64,000 nt of DNA from NCBI RefSeq assembly GCF_003073045.1, contig NC_037602.1, positions 11,163,731-11,227,730 of the forward strand, read 5' to 3'. Shown piece after piece: positions 48,541 to 61,800 of this stretch. The stretch comes from Pomacea canaliculata (taxonomy: Eukaryota > Mollusca > Gastropoda > Architaenioglossa > Ampullariidae). The position numbers and the translations under genes were made by a program. The notes under the pieces were generated by a model. The model had not been told where the DNA came from. It did not search any database and was given only the letters and a program-made list of their open reading frames with translations. Numbering within the stretch: the stretch's first letter is position 1; every line of letters starts with the position of its first letter.

Positions 48541-49590
48541 TGTGAGCCCAATTATTGCAAAAATTTTCAGTTAAGAATATATAGAGTTAAGCTCTTCCTG
48601 AATTTATACTCTGGTGTGACGAACGCTTCCCTGTCTTGAGTGCCTCAAAGACTATAAGGACATGATCTTTGACTTCCGGATGAACAAGCTTCGAGGCAGT
48701 CGATCAGTATATTACCAGGGCTTCTGCTTACGCAAAAAATTGCGTACAGTACGCATTAAAAGTTCGGAGGACTCCTTCAATTTTCGTCAATGGGGTCCCC
48801 TTCAAATTTGGGCGAAGAACAGGGATCCCTTAAAAATCTGAAGAAAGTGATGTCCCTGGGACCCCAAAGAATTTAGCCTTAGCAGAAGCCCTGATTACTA
48901 TCCATGATGATATGTTATCAAGACAGTCGACTGCTATAAATATTAAGGTATATATCTTCGATAATAAGCTTAAACGGGACATCAACACTGACATATCATC
49001 CTATAGATCGTTAGAGCCAGCAACGGCCTAATTATACCTCCTAGGGAAGCTCAGATATGTCTTTAATTTATCATCATCGCTAGGTTCTAATGTTCTATCA
49101 GTCCTTCGTGAAAGTCTCATCACTTTTGTTTTTATCTCCACGGCCTCTTCCTAGGGAACAGGAACAGCGTCCAAGATCACCGGAACCAGGAAGAGGATCG
49201 ACTTGACAGCCTTAATTATGCCATCCTTAGGAAGTCATCCCGTATCCTATTTCTGATTATGTATTGGCATGTAATTGTTCACTCTTGCGGTTTGGCCGTA
49301 GGTACGCGATGCCCGCATGCAGATCCAATCGTCACGTCCAAAGCTCGTTCTACGTGCTATACTTATTTAATTCTACTGGACGTGATATATATAGCTATAG
49401 TTTTAATTGTACTAGCCTGAGGTGCCTGAGGTCACCAACTGCCATGTATCTGACTTTCTGGGAATATGTGTATGTGTGTAAGTGTATGTATATATAGTGT
49501 GTGATTAAGATTATTTCAACATGTATATGTATTTAGCTAGCAGGAGCACTATCTGGAACTGCCCTTGTGGATTAATCAAGTTGTGTAGTA
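48541..49590 (+). mobile_element. Rex1-like LINE remnant split by a MITE
   Basis: Plus strand. Upstream part reads as CDERF..., then TKDMIFDFRMNK-like sequence near 48655-48700. After the MITE come FDNKLKRDINTDISSYRS (about 48960-49010) and KLRYVFNLSSSLGSNVLSVL-like sequence, then SFRESLITFVF. The 3' end near 49560-49590 (cccttgtggattaatcaag) is the reverse complement type of the 8471 end. Frameshifted. Confidence 0.75.
48716..48893. mobile_element. 178-bp MITE inside the Rex1 remnant
   Basis: Ends CAGGGCTTCTGCT and AGCAGAAGCCCTG are perfect inverted repeats. It is flanked on both sides by attac (48711-48715 and 48894-48898), a 5-bp target duplication. Internal repeated GGGGTCCC/GGATCCC motifs. 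No coding capacity. Confidence 0.88.
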
Positions 49591-49599
49591 TTGTAAAGC

Positions 49600-52500
49600 A
49601 ACCAATCAAATCAACCCAACGCGATTGTAATTCAGCGCGAGTTTTCGTACTCGATCGCGGGATGCACCTCTTCTCTTACGCCCTTGGGGAAACCTTATCA
49701 GTCTCCAAAGAGGCTTTAGCTGCTGTGATAAAAATGACACATAATTCTTTGCGCTTTCTTTAAGAAAATATTTGGAGAGCATAATAATAATACTATTGTC
49801 AATTTTGGTGAACAGCGAATTCTGATACGAAACTTTCGGGTACAATTACAGAAACTTATCATAGGTGTAAAGGCGCAGATGACATATAGTCCATACGTTA
49901 ACGACTGCACGCATGGAGAACAAATCTTAATAGTGGATAAAAAATGAAATTTTACAGATTTTTGATAAATAACTTTTAATCGAGTGGATCAATAATATTT
50001 TTTCTGCTAAAAATTATAACTTTTCGGAAATCGCACGCATTCAGCGAAGGAATCGCCATATTGAAAATTTCTATAAATACCATTGTAATTTCCATTCCCT
50101 AAAATAGCACAAGTTGGAAGATTTTGCCGAACCTCATTTTACTGGACAGTAAAAATAGAAGTGCTTGGATATTTTCGTTCATCTCGTGGTTTTGTTTTGG
50201 TAAGGAAAGTTAACCTTTATGACGCATCGATTTAGTGGCTATCATCTAGTATACAGTTTGTAAAAATGGCCGGATTGTTGATCTAAAACGGCAAGGAACA
50301 CGCTTGGTGTCCGTCCGGTTTACGTTTTTTACTGCCGGTTCGGTGTTTTCAGAAGGACTCGCACACAGATATTTTTGTCCTTATGCCACATGGATAGTTT
50401 GATCTCTATTTTGAGAATCAATTAAAAAAAAATATTTCGGATCCGTTCATTTGAATGTTCGATATACACAATATAAAGCCTTTAAAGTCCTAATGATAAG
50501 ATTAAGTATTTCAGTTCTTTTGGTGTCGTTTGCTCTCGATTGCAGAATGTGCACGCTTGTGTGTTCGTGTGCGCGCGTGTGGTCTATAGATGTGCGGTTT
50601 TTTGTCCATCTCGTACTATATAGTAGCATGTGTTGCTTCATTTGTCAGTGCTTATGTGCCTCGGTTAAAGTAAAACTTTTACCTTAAGGTATAATGACTA
50701 ATTGTAATCATCAGATCTCCAAGTTTTTAATTAATACCAATTTTGCTAATCCGATCTGTTTTAAAAGTTCCTATTTTAGCGCATCTTGTCGGACCTCAGC
50801 GTTTTCTGAGTTGAAATGGGAACGTGACCTTTCATATCCCCCATCTCCTTTCGTAATGCATTATGTGATTAAAATGAATAATAATAAAGATAAATAATTA
50901 ACTCTACATAACTATTTTTAGCTAGCTGTTCTTTATCACACTAGGATAGCAAGTTCACTCATTTGTACTTAAAGTAGCCTGCACTTTGGTAGCATTTGAA
51001 ACCAAATTGTTTTTGTTTTTTGTTGCCCCTTCAACATTCTCAGGTAATCACAGTTGTTTGTGTGTGACATGGATGATGTGTCAAATTGAAATATAGTTGA
51101 ACATCACCTAGCACAGGTATTTTAAGGGAACAGTACACATCGATTTCAGCTTTTTTCTGGATCTTGGAAACAGACATTTGCTTTGTACCTCACTGCACAT
51201 GATACCTTTTACAAATATATTGTGCAGCAGGCATTAAATTTAACATTGTTTCCTTTGTAACACTGTCACTTCTGCAAAAAGCCTATTTTGAGGATAAAGC
51301 ATAAAAAGTTTTAATAGAAAAATTATTTTCCATTTTAAAAGAGTCAAAACAGTGTCACTGCATTTAATACTTATAAAGGTTATCTGTTAATTATTAGTTA
51401 TGAATATTACCTCTTGTGCTTGTAATTTTAGGCATTAGCTCTGAAAAGTGGAACAATTATTATTAGATAATTAATTTCAGGTAGTTTTCATTTGAAAACC
51501 CTAAAATATAAATGCAACAAGTTAATCTAATGTGTTATTATTTGCATTTCCCATTCTGGAGTCAACTTCCTTTCTTGAGAAAAAAAGATCATGGGATGTA
51601 ACTGGGACTGAAAATAAAATTATCACTTGGCCAGATGCTGGGAATCATCAGAGTGAAAAAATGATTTCTTGTATTATAAAACAGATGGAATTGGAATGGA
51701 AAATAAAACTATGATTGATTCAAAATGGTGAGTGGCTTGAAATTGCAAAAGCAAGAAGATGATTTGTCATAAACATAGAATGAGCTAAGGGAAATATTAC
51801 AGTTATGTCCCTTGTCTAAACAAGTTTGCTATGGAATAACCATTTATAACCAGGTTTGCAGATTTGCTTTCAATTGATGAGAACAGAAATCATACAAAAT
51901 GTGACTCTCATTAATTAAGACAATCAGGACGACCATTCATCTTCCTTATGACAGGGAAAAAAATGGTTTGGTATGAGGGAAGGAGGTGAAAAGAGCATTG
52001 GCTACCCTAGTGATCATTTTGCTAACTTTTTCCATCTGGCCCAACAAATACACTAACCTCTCTTTCCCATGTCAAATCCATTTTTTGTTTTTGTGAGGTT
52101 TTTTGGTCTGACAACGGAAGTTTGGTCTTGAATAGATACTAGAACTCCTCCATCTTCTTTTCCTAATCACCCCCAGTGGAGGATAGAGCCGCAACTAAGA
52201 TTTTGGTTTAGTGGTGGCCTTTAAGGCCACAATACTCTTTTTACATATTACCTACCCTTTTATATTATCCTTAGGTTGGCTTTTATTGATAAGGATGTTA
52301 TCTACTACTAGTTGAAGTAAGTCCATGAGCTCGCTTTGGTTTTGGCCTGACTGATAGTTAGCACAGTCAACAGCTGTCCCTTAACGAATTTTCAATGTCT
52401 TCTGGTAACTACCTGATGCTAGGACAAAAACTTTGCTCATATATTCATAGGGAGGAGAGGAGTGTTTGTGGTTGTATCAGTCTAATTGCTGTGAAATTCG

Positions 52501-52722
52501 TTCTCCTTTACAGTTGAGAAATAGTTAAAACATTTAAAAAGATTGTTAAGAAGCCTCTGCTGTTAGCTGTCGGTACTTCATAACTGCTGTTCCTTTCTGC
52601 TCTTCTTTCTCAGAAATGTCTTCATCCATTTCTTTTCACTTTTTTGTATGTATATATACCAATAACAGTTGTTGCATAAAAATGAAATAAGTGGAAATTA
52701 CTGGTTTGATATATTGTTGTAG
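49600..52722. other. Intergenic or MEF2 5' region
   Basis: No recognised coding segment. Part of it (about 49610-49690 and 50260-50350) is richer in CpG than the flanks and could hold MEF2 5' exons or a promoter, but no exon can be defined. A minus-strand dispersed repeat lies at about 52195-52265 with a related piece to 52340. Confidence 0.35.
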
Positions 52723-52752
52723 GTTCAGGCATTTGGAAGACTACTTAGCACA

Positions 52753-52806
52753 ATGGGAAGAAAGAAGATACAGATTGTGCGCATTAATGATGAACGTAAT
52801 AGACAG
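52753..52806 (+). CDS. MEF2: MEF2 coding exon 1
   Basis: Residues 1-18, [18 protein letters not shown]. Donor GTAGGT. This split after Gln18 is the conserved MEF2 intron position. A 5' UTR part of the exon starts at 52723. Confidence 0.97.
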
Positions 52807-55800
52807 GTAGGTGTTATTAACAGCTTTAATGATGTATGTGTGAAAGGAGATGGTGTTGCAATTTGAGCAAGGTGATCCAACTATGCTCATGCTTATAGTT
52901 AATTTGACCACTGCTGAGAGTGAATTTGATAACTGCTGAGAGTTGATTCAGTGACTGCCAGGGATGACTTAAATACCAATGACAGAAGTCTTGTGTATTA
53001 TTTTCCACTGTTGCTGTGTTGCTGCAATCTGTGTGCTCACCAGACATAGACAACCATGTGTCTGCTTGTCTTTGCCACCGTTTGGACATGCATTAACACT
53101 TGCACTGGGCATCTTGGGTTGTGCACACTTTGCTCTTTGCATGTTTAGATTTATGTTTTTCAAATAGTTTAACACACAACTGTAGACTGACTCACCATGA
53201 ATGCCCAATCTTTTGATGCAGTGTTGTTGTGGCAATATGTTAATGTGCAACATTCTCTTTTTCTGCCTTGTATTTCTAGCTGTTGCTGTTTCTCTGTGTA
53301 ACTACTTGTTGATAAGTTTGCTTAGTGTTTGAGCATGTGCTTTTCATTTTGAATCTGTATTTTGATGTTATTTCTTTTGTAAATCACATTGAGTTGACTC
53401 TCCAATTGAGAAATGCACTTTATAAATATGCTTAATGATAATAGTAATATGTTGCTAGTAACCTCACCAGTTTAGAAAACTGTGTAGCATTTATGTATTC
53501 TGGTGGAAGTGGCACATGAATGTGAGTGTGTGTGTTTTTAAAACTCTGAAGACTGAAATAGTAAGAGAAGCTAGAACTGCAGAGGAATATTTTCTCTACA
53601 CAAATGCAATTACATTCACATGTAGTGTTGTCATAAGGAACTTTGGTAACTATTGGTGGAACTTCTGGTAAATATGCATGACAATTGGGGAAGATGTCAT
53701 AAAAAGGATCAGTTTTACAGCTCCTTTCACAAATTCCTTGAGGGAGCAATGACACTAATGAAGGGAGGAGATAAAAGTTGTGAATATGTACTATATCTAG
53801 GAGTTATTAGTTATATTATACTGAAAGGTTCAAAAACAAGACACCCAGGTGGTACAATAACAGCACTAACACAAATACAATATAAACCAACAAAATACAA
53901 TATAAAATGGTAAGTAATGTGTTTAAAAAAGCGTATTGTGTCCTGAAAGGTCCTCCCATTTTTTAACAAGGAAAAAAAATAGCTGCCAGAAGAGTGGCAT
54001 TGCCATAGCAACTGCAAGGACAGAATCACCTTCCCTTGGTCAACACTACTTAGTTGTTGTCTCTGAGACATGATTAAGAGGACACATAGAAACCAGCAAT
54101 AAACCTTCCCAGGATCTCTAAAATTACTGAGTTGTTGTTCATAAAGGACAGGGCTTGCTTGTGCACTGCATGTTTTCTACTGTTCAATTCTGGGTTGTCA
54201 TATGGATATGTTTGGTTGTGGCCCTATGCTCCACTGGGGGTGAATAGGAACAAGAAGAATATGGATATGTTGCACAGGGTTCCCAGGTCCTTGCAAGGTC
54301 CTTTTAAGTCCTTTTATATTGAATTTTCGCCAAAAGGCCTTTTAAGTCCTTTTATTTGCCATGCGGTCCTTTCAAATTCTCACACAGGTCCTTACATTTT
54401 CTCTGTGACCCTTTTAAGTCCTTTTATCGATAAAATATTACAACAAATTTATTTCCGGAGTAGACTTTGGCGCAAAATACCGACGATTTTTCGCTGCATT
54501 GCTATTTTAATCACATGACTACCCAGTCTCGCTCGCGCGGGAACGTCCGTTTCGGCCTTTCGCGAGTTCACTCTCGTCGTGTCGACCACATTTCTTGTCT
54601 GCTTAACAATTTGAAAGATGCCGGGGAAGTGCTCTTTTCAGGAGAAGTGGCTAAAGGAAGACAAGTATAAAGATTGGTTAATAAAAGACTCGAGCAATAA
54701 ACATTTGGCACGATGTGCTGCCTGCAAAATATCTCTGAATCTTTCATCAATGGGCGAAAGTGTTCTGAAACAGCACATGGTTACCGAAAGACACCAAAGG
54801 CAAATAAAAGTATTCTGAAAGATGCGCGCTTTTGTGTAACTGATTACTTTCGTCATCGAGAACATCCACAGCCCGCTCAAAATCAGACGGCACCGACCAG
54901 CTCTGCAAGTGTGTCCAGTAAGTTGACAATTATTTATCTTTAGCGATTCATTTAGTTAACGATGTGGGTACTTAGAAAAACACATTAAATTAAAGCGTGC
55001 ATAACATTTTGCGGGTTTTTTCCACTCTTTATTAAGCCTATCGTCTAATTTACGGTGAAGCCAATAGCTTAAAGATCAGTAAATAGCAAAGAATTATTTA
55101 AATTAAAAAGTTGAGATTTTCATTTTCTCATGATTCGAACTACAAATAGAGTTTTATACAATCACGAATCTTACTACAGCTTTGCTGCAGAAAATTGATC
55201 TGAATTTTTGGCATCTGATCAGGAAAGATTAAAAGAAAGTATAATTAATAATGTATGCTTATTATCCTATTTTACCAGCAAATACATTATTTTTTGGATT
55301 TTTAAAATCAAACAATTTAACATTAAAGCTAAATCAGTTAGCTGAAAATAACTTTCATTTTCAACTATGCTGCCATCTTTATACTTTAACTTAGTTTAGT
55401 ATTATTTATATTATCATGTCATTAATTATTGCTTTTTGAAACCTGTCTTTTATTCAGACAGAACATAATGTTTACAGACATAATGGTAACTTAAATGTTT
55501 TCTTTGAATAGGTTTCGTGATGAGCAATGAACGATTGAAGGCAGAGATCCTGTGGACTCTCAAGATTGTGGAATCACACTACAGTTTCAGATCTGCTGAA
55601 AAGTCTGCTGAACTGTTTCGACTTATGTTCCCAGACAGCCAAGTAGCTGCAGAATTTAAGTGCGGTCAAACAAAAGCCAGTTATCTAACTTCATTTGGGC
55701 TTGCTCCTCACTTTTCGAAATTGCTTCTGGACTGTGTAAATTCGTCGCCTGAGTATGTTCTTTTGTTTGATGAATCTTCTAACCATAAGACTCAAACTAA

Positions 55801-58800
55801 ACAGCTGGATTTCCATGTTCGTTACTGGAGTGACAATGCTGTAAGGCAGTGGTTCTCAAAGTGTGGTCCGTGGACCACTAGTGGTCCGCGGGCATAAGTC
55901 AGGTGGTCCCCGGCTGACAGTCGTCATATGTCAGCAAAGTGATGTTTAAAGTGATGCATTCCTTTAATTAACATTTTAATTACAAAGAACGAGGTACGCA
56001 GTTTTATGTCATCTTATTACTATACTACTTTTACAAAAGTACATTTAGTTTTGAATTGTAATGAGACAAATGCGGCAATTTAAATTTGAAATTCATAGTA
56101 CAGACTGATTTTTAGGCCTTGGTGGTCCGCCATATTTTTTACTTAGGCCTTGGTGGTCCGCCATAGCTTTTACTGAAGTAAAGTGGTCCGCGGTCTGAAA
56201 AACTTTGAGAACCACTGCTGTAAGGACTCATTACCTGACCTCGGAATTTTTGGGTCATTCCGCGGCCATAGACCTTCAACAAAAGTTCAGTAAGGTAATT
56301 AGCGAATCAAACTTCAAGCAAGCTAATTTACTTCAAATTTCTATGGATGGACCTTCTGTAAACCTAAACCTTCTTGAGAAAATTAATAACGACATGATTA
56401 CCAATCACAATGTTGGTTTGTTAAATGTGGGCAGCTGTGGACTCCATGTTATGCACAATGCATTTAGGCGTGGGTGCGAGGCTTCTCAATGGAGCTTGAG
56501 TCATTTCTTACATCTGCTTATATCTTGTTCAGAGACAGCCCAGCCAGAAGAGAAGATTATATAAAAGTAACTGGTTCCACATCTTTTCCAGCCAAGTTCT
56601 GTGCTCACCGATGGCTTGAAAACAATTCTGTTGCTGAAAAAAGCAATTGTTATGCTTCCATACTTGGAAAAATTTGTCAAAGCTGCAATGGAGAAAAAAA
56701 TAACATTGCCAAAGAACAAATCTTTTGATATTGTAAAAGCTGGAGTCTTATCTACCCCTTTGCTTTCATGTCGTCTGGCTTTCTTTAGTTTAATTGCCAG
56801 TATACTTGAACCTTTTTTTGAGAAAAATACCAAGCTGATCAGCCTCTTCTTCCTTTCCTTTGTTTAGACTTACATGACATTATGAAAATCTGATGCACAA
56901 ATTTATCAAGTCAAATGTACTTAATAAATGTGAAACTGCCCTCCAACTTGTGCAGGTTGATATATGCAACAGTTCTAACCATGTCAATCTGAGCATGATC
57001 GAACTTGGCTTCAGGGTTGATAGACTACTGGCTGTAGCTAAGAAACAGTCATCAGTAAACGATGGAACTCTCATGGCCTTCAGAGCTGAATGCAGAGATT
57101 TTTTGAAAGCAGTTGTTCTAAAATTGCAGGATAAATCTCCACTGAAGTACACCCTAGTGAGAAACATAACTTTCTTAAACCCAAAGACCATGGGGGAAAA
57201 AGACAAATCAATACAAAAAATGAAAAAGGTTTGTTGTATTGCCAAGGTGTAAAAGGGTTTTGATGATGTGACTTGTGACAAGGTATTGTCAGAGTTCCGT
57301 AATTTTCTTGACAGTTCTGCAGGTGAGTGTGGTAGTAAGGCTTTTGACCCTATGACACAAAGACTGGATAGTTGGTTTTATGATGCCCTTGCTGGAAAAA
57401 GCAGAGTTTCAGGTGTTGTGGTCTGTTTGTCAGACAGTTACTCCTACTCTCTCATGGTCAAGCTACAGTGGAAAGAGGATTTTTCATTCAACAAAAGAAA
57501 CAGTAGCTGACAATCTTTAGTCAGACTGCACTAAAAGCACGCAGAGTAATTCTTGATCATATTCACAGTGTGGGAGGGGTGGAAAATGTTGAGATCTCCA
57601 AACCACTGATGATATCCGCTTCTAGCCTATGGCAGGTATGAACGTTACCTCTCTGAGCAGAAGCAGCAGAAGGAAACAGAAGAAAAGCAGGTCCACAGAA
57701 AAGATTAGGAGATGAGCTGGTAATACTCACAAAAAGGCTAAAGACACCCAGTGCCGAAGAACGACACCTGCTGGAACTGGCTGACAGACATATTTCCAGG
57801 CTGAAGAGCAAAAAAAGTTTTTCACTTATTGAAAGATCTAACAACATGCGTTTGTTAGCCAAAGACAAGAAGAAGGAGATAACAAAGATTCAGTCAGACA
57901 TTGATAGATTACAGGAAGAAATTAAAAGGTGTTTGAATTGTGACATTCAGAATTAATGTTTATTTCAGTTTAAATAAGCCTGCACAATTCTGTACATGTA
58001 TGCTATGGAACATGTTAAAAACCAGAACTATTTAGAGGAAATTAGGTTGTGTAAAGAAATTGTATTGTTTAGTATTGGTAAAGCTGTAGGGGTGACAAAG
58101 AATTGAATTTCATCAATGAAACTTTTGCTTATAGTAGATGGATTGCTTTGTCATTTTGTAATCTTAATCTTATGTGTATTAGTATATCATGCTGTTTATG
58201 TATATGTTTGCATGTGTTACATGTATGTGTAATAAGAATGCTTAATAATATCTCAAGGTTAAAAAAATAAATGGGCTGTAATGCTTGACAGTTTCGACTC
58301 ATTCCATCTTTGGTTAGCATTAGGATCACACTCTTTCATTCCTCATCTGATCCTCCAATCCTTGGCATTCCTTTAGTCACAAGAAAATGTTTGGTCTACA
58401 CATCTGTACAACACTAGTGCCCTTCCGTATTCGCAAAAAACGCTCTTTTTTCAAAAGTTCTTTAGAAACTTACTCTTTCTTGAACTTTGATCTTCTAGTA
58501 CTACTGTGCATAGCTCTATTCTATCTCTCTCTTCCCATTAGAGTGTGTGTGCGAGAGAGAGACACGTGAATGACTTTTTGTATTACCAAAGAATGGCTTT
58601 CAGGTTTTGCAATTATATTACTTAGATTTCTAGAAAACTTGGAACATTAACGGTGTATGTTATCAGCGGCTAAGGACACTTTTTAAGTTATCTAATCTAA
58701 TATGGCAGACAGGCATCAAAATTAACTCTTGATTATTTATTACTAGAAATACATGTATTTGAGAACATAGAGAAGACACAGATTCATAAATAATACATCT

Positions 58801-61800
58801 TTCCGACCACACAAGAGAAAAACTTAAGCATTGATGACTGTCACTTAGGTCCTTTCGAATGCATGAAAGGTCCTTTTAAGGTCCTTTTTTGGCACCATCC
58901 CTGATCCCTGGGAACCCTGGTTGCAATTGCATGCATTTTTTGTGGGTTCAATGACCTTTTTTGCGTGATTGCTGGACTGAGCACACACAAGACCAGACTG
59001 GATTGTCATCAAATTCATGTTGACTGTTAACCCATACAAATTCGCTGAAAGAATTTTGAAGGATGTGCTTAGTTGGTACAAAAGTGATTAATAAAAATGT
59101 AGAAAATATGAAGGTGGCTTTTCCATTGTTTTGAGCAGTATATCAGGATTCTGTTAACAGGAATATTTCAGAGTTTATGGGTGTTGATAGCAGTATGTAT
59201 TAAAAAAAATCAATGAATATATCATTTTTTATGAGGTACACTCTTAAAACTCCATCTACTTGAGCAAACTCATATTCTATCACATGACCTACAGTTAGAG
59301 TTGTTGCCCCTGAGGCCTTCAGGCCCGACGTTAGATCTAGAACACTGTGTACTCTGTTGACACTGTTTCCTTCAGTTTCTGTGGCTTTACGCGAAGCTCT
59401 CGCGCTGACCACAACCGCACTATCCGTCCGATGTGTGCAGAGACCCATTGCTGGTCCACAGTCCGAACTGCTTTGCTGACTACACGACGCAGGATCGAAC
59501 GACGAGGATGACGGAACGAAGAAATGAGGGGAGGATGAAACGTAGAATGGCGGGGGCGGATAGGGCAATGTAGAGGAGGTGTCGAAATTGAAGAAATGTA
59601 GCGACGGCAAGAAACAGGACGAGGTTGACAAGATCACACGAAGAATGTATAAGATGAAAAAAGATGACTTGACGATAAAGAGCTGTCAGACCTGACAAAA
59701 ACGCGTTCAAAAACACGCTTACAAAAAGTCGGTGGAGAAAACAAAAGAACAACGGTCAGTAGGTGGCCTCAGCATGAAACAAAAAACTTCCCCCTCCAAG
59801 ACCCACCTATAGCTATATGACCTTATGTAGCCATATTGAGTTCTCCTTTCACAATTGAACCCACAAAAAGGGTGCGCGCTCAAAGCGCTACCCGGCAGAC
59901 ATATCTCTAAATCAACTCCAGTGGGGTACTCTAATCAAGGACGTGTATCGGTGGATTGCTGTCTGCCAAGACCAATGCTTAGCCTCTTGCGAAGTGATCC
60001 GCTGTTAGTCTCGGCGAGCCTAAACAAAGAATGTGAATAAACCGGAAGCCATGTCGTCTAATGCCTCGTTTTAGTAGTTAACTGGAAAAAAAAATCGTCT
60101 GCCAGCAGTTCAGGGATATTCGGGATCTAATACAGTCCCTCTCCTAGCAAATAACATTGTAATCCTAGTGCAGTGTAAAGATAGACTCGCACGCACACAC
60201 AGATATCTTGTGGGATGTACTGCATGCTCTGGAATGCTTGTGAAGCAGAGGTGTCATACACAGGAGCATGAATGCTAGTCATGTTTTAATATCAGCTAGC
60301 AGTCACGAGTGTCTTACTGGCCTCCACAACTCTCTCCGGTCAATTGTAGGGGACCAGTGCCTATGAACAGTCTATGATTATCCCCACCATGCTATAATAT
60401 GCCTTCACTGGTTCAGTCCGGAAATTATTGAACAAAAGAATCTGGCTGGATACAATACAAAATCTGATATTTGCAGTGTGGGCATCTTGGCCTGCAAGCT
60501 GGCCAATGGACAACCACCTCTCATAGACATGCCTATTACTCAGATGCTGTTAGATTAATGGAACAAAACCTATGCTACCTTATTCCACTACCATGGGACA
60601 ATTCCTCATACTTCCTTGATTCCAGAATTGACAACTGAATACTGTTAGCATTTATCATGCATGTGTGGTGTTCTTTGCGTAAAGCACTTTAAGTTCATTG
60701 TAATGGTGGCATAGAAATCATCATCATCATCATTATTATTATTTATTTCAAGTCGTAAATCAGAATCCCACTGGCCAACTGACCATAGTTGCTGAGGATC
60801 ATTTCATCAAATAGCCCCTGCTACATTATAAAATAGGGTCAGATTAATTTTAGATAGACACATTTGTGAATTTTCACAGAACCATGTTTCAGATGTAATT
60901 CTTAGCAACCCTAAGTTGTTGCAGAAATATTTGTATTGTCAGTATCTATCATTTAAGCTCACCTTCCTTGTTCATCTGTTTTTCCCTTTAAACTGAAGCC
61001 ACTTAAGCAAACTCGCACCTGATTCTTTAAAAACAGTTTTTTTGTTCTTTGTGTTACCGATAATTTTCTGTTATTAATGTTATATTTGTTAAAAAGAATT
61101 ATTATCAATATTTGCATGTTTCTCATACTCTTTGCAAATAGAGGTGACACCAGTTTTGTGGGATGTTAAACAAGAACAACTTCCATTTTTAATACTAACA
61201 GTCTTGCATGGCTACAAAAGCTTCAGTGTGTGCCCATTAAGTTCAGATTATTGGCAGGATACTCATATTGGACTTTAATAATTTAAACTTTATTTTTTAA
61301 TATGTTTCAGGTAACATTCACAAAACGGAAATTTGGCCTGATGAAGAAAGCCTATGAGCTGTCTGTATTGTGTGATTGCGAGATTGCCCTTATAATCTTC
61401 ACAAGCAACAATAAACTATATCAGTATGCAAGTTCTGATATGGACAAGGTCCTTCTCAAATACACAGAATACAACGACACTGTTGTCAGCCAGACAAACA
61501 AAGATATTGTGGAGGTTTGTAAATCATGTTGACTTTGTATTTAATTTCACCTGCAATAATGTGTTGGTGGGGATATGTATCAAATGTTTAATGCACTTTG
61601 AAGGAAAGAAGTCAGTTGGCCAGCTATCAGAGTGTGCTGCTCTGTGGCCTATTTTAGCCCCCTGGATTTGGTATGCAGGGTGATCTGTGTTGGGAGAGAA
61701 TGGGATTCTGGAGGTTCTGGTCCCAGATGGATTGTAGCCCATCATGCCAACACACCTCTTTGGGATGAACTTCTCCTAGATGGGACTTAGTGTGACCCAC

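Larger units (their letters stand above)
54275..58919 (+). mobile_element. 4.6-kb hAT-like DNA transposon
   Basis: Ends CAGGGTTCCCAGG and CCTGGGAACCCTG-type inverted repeats (a 2-base mismatch allowed). Both ends are flanked by gttgca (54269-54274 and 58920-58925). Subterminal stretches carry many copies of a ggtccttttaagtcc-like motif on the left and its relatives on the right, typical of transposase-binding arrays. Inside is a spliced transposase remnant (separate entry). 4645 bp, in the large MEF2 intron. The hAT class is inferred from a BED-type finger and a C-terminal VERGF-type dimerisation motif; the 6-bp flank repeat is shorter than the usual 8 bp. Confidence 0.85.
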
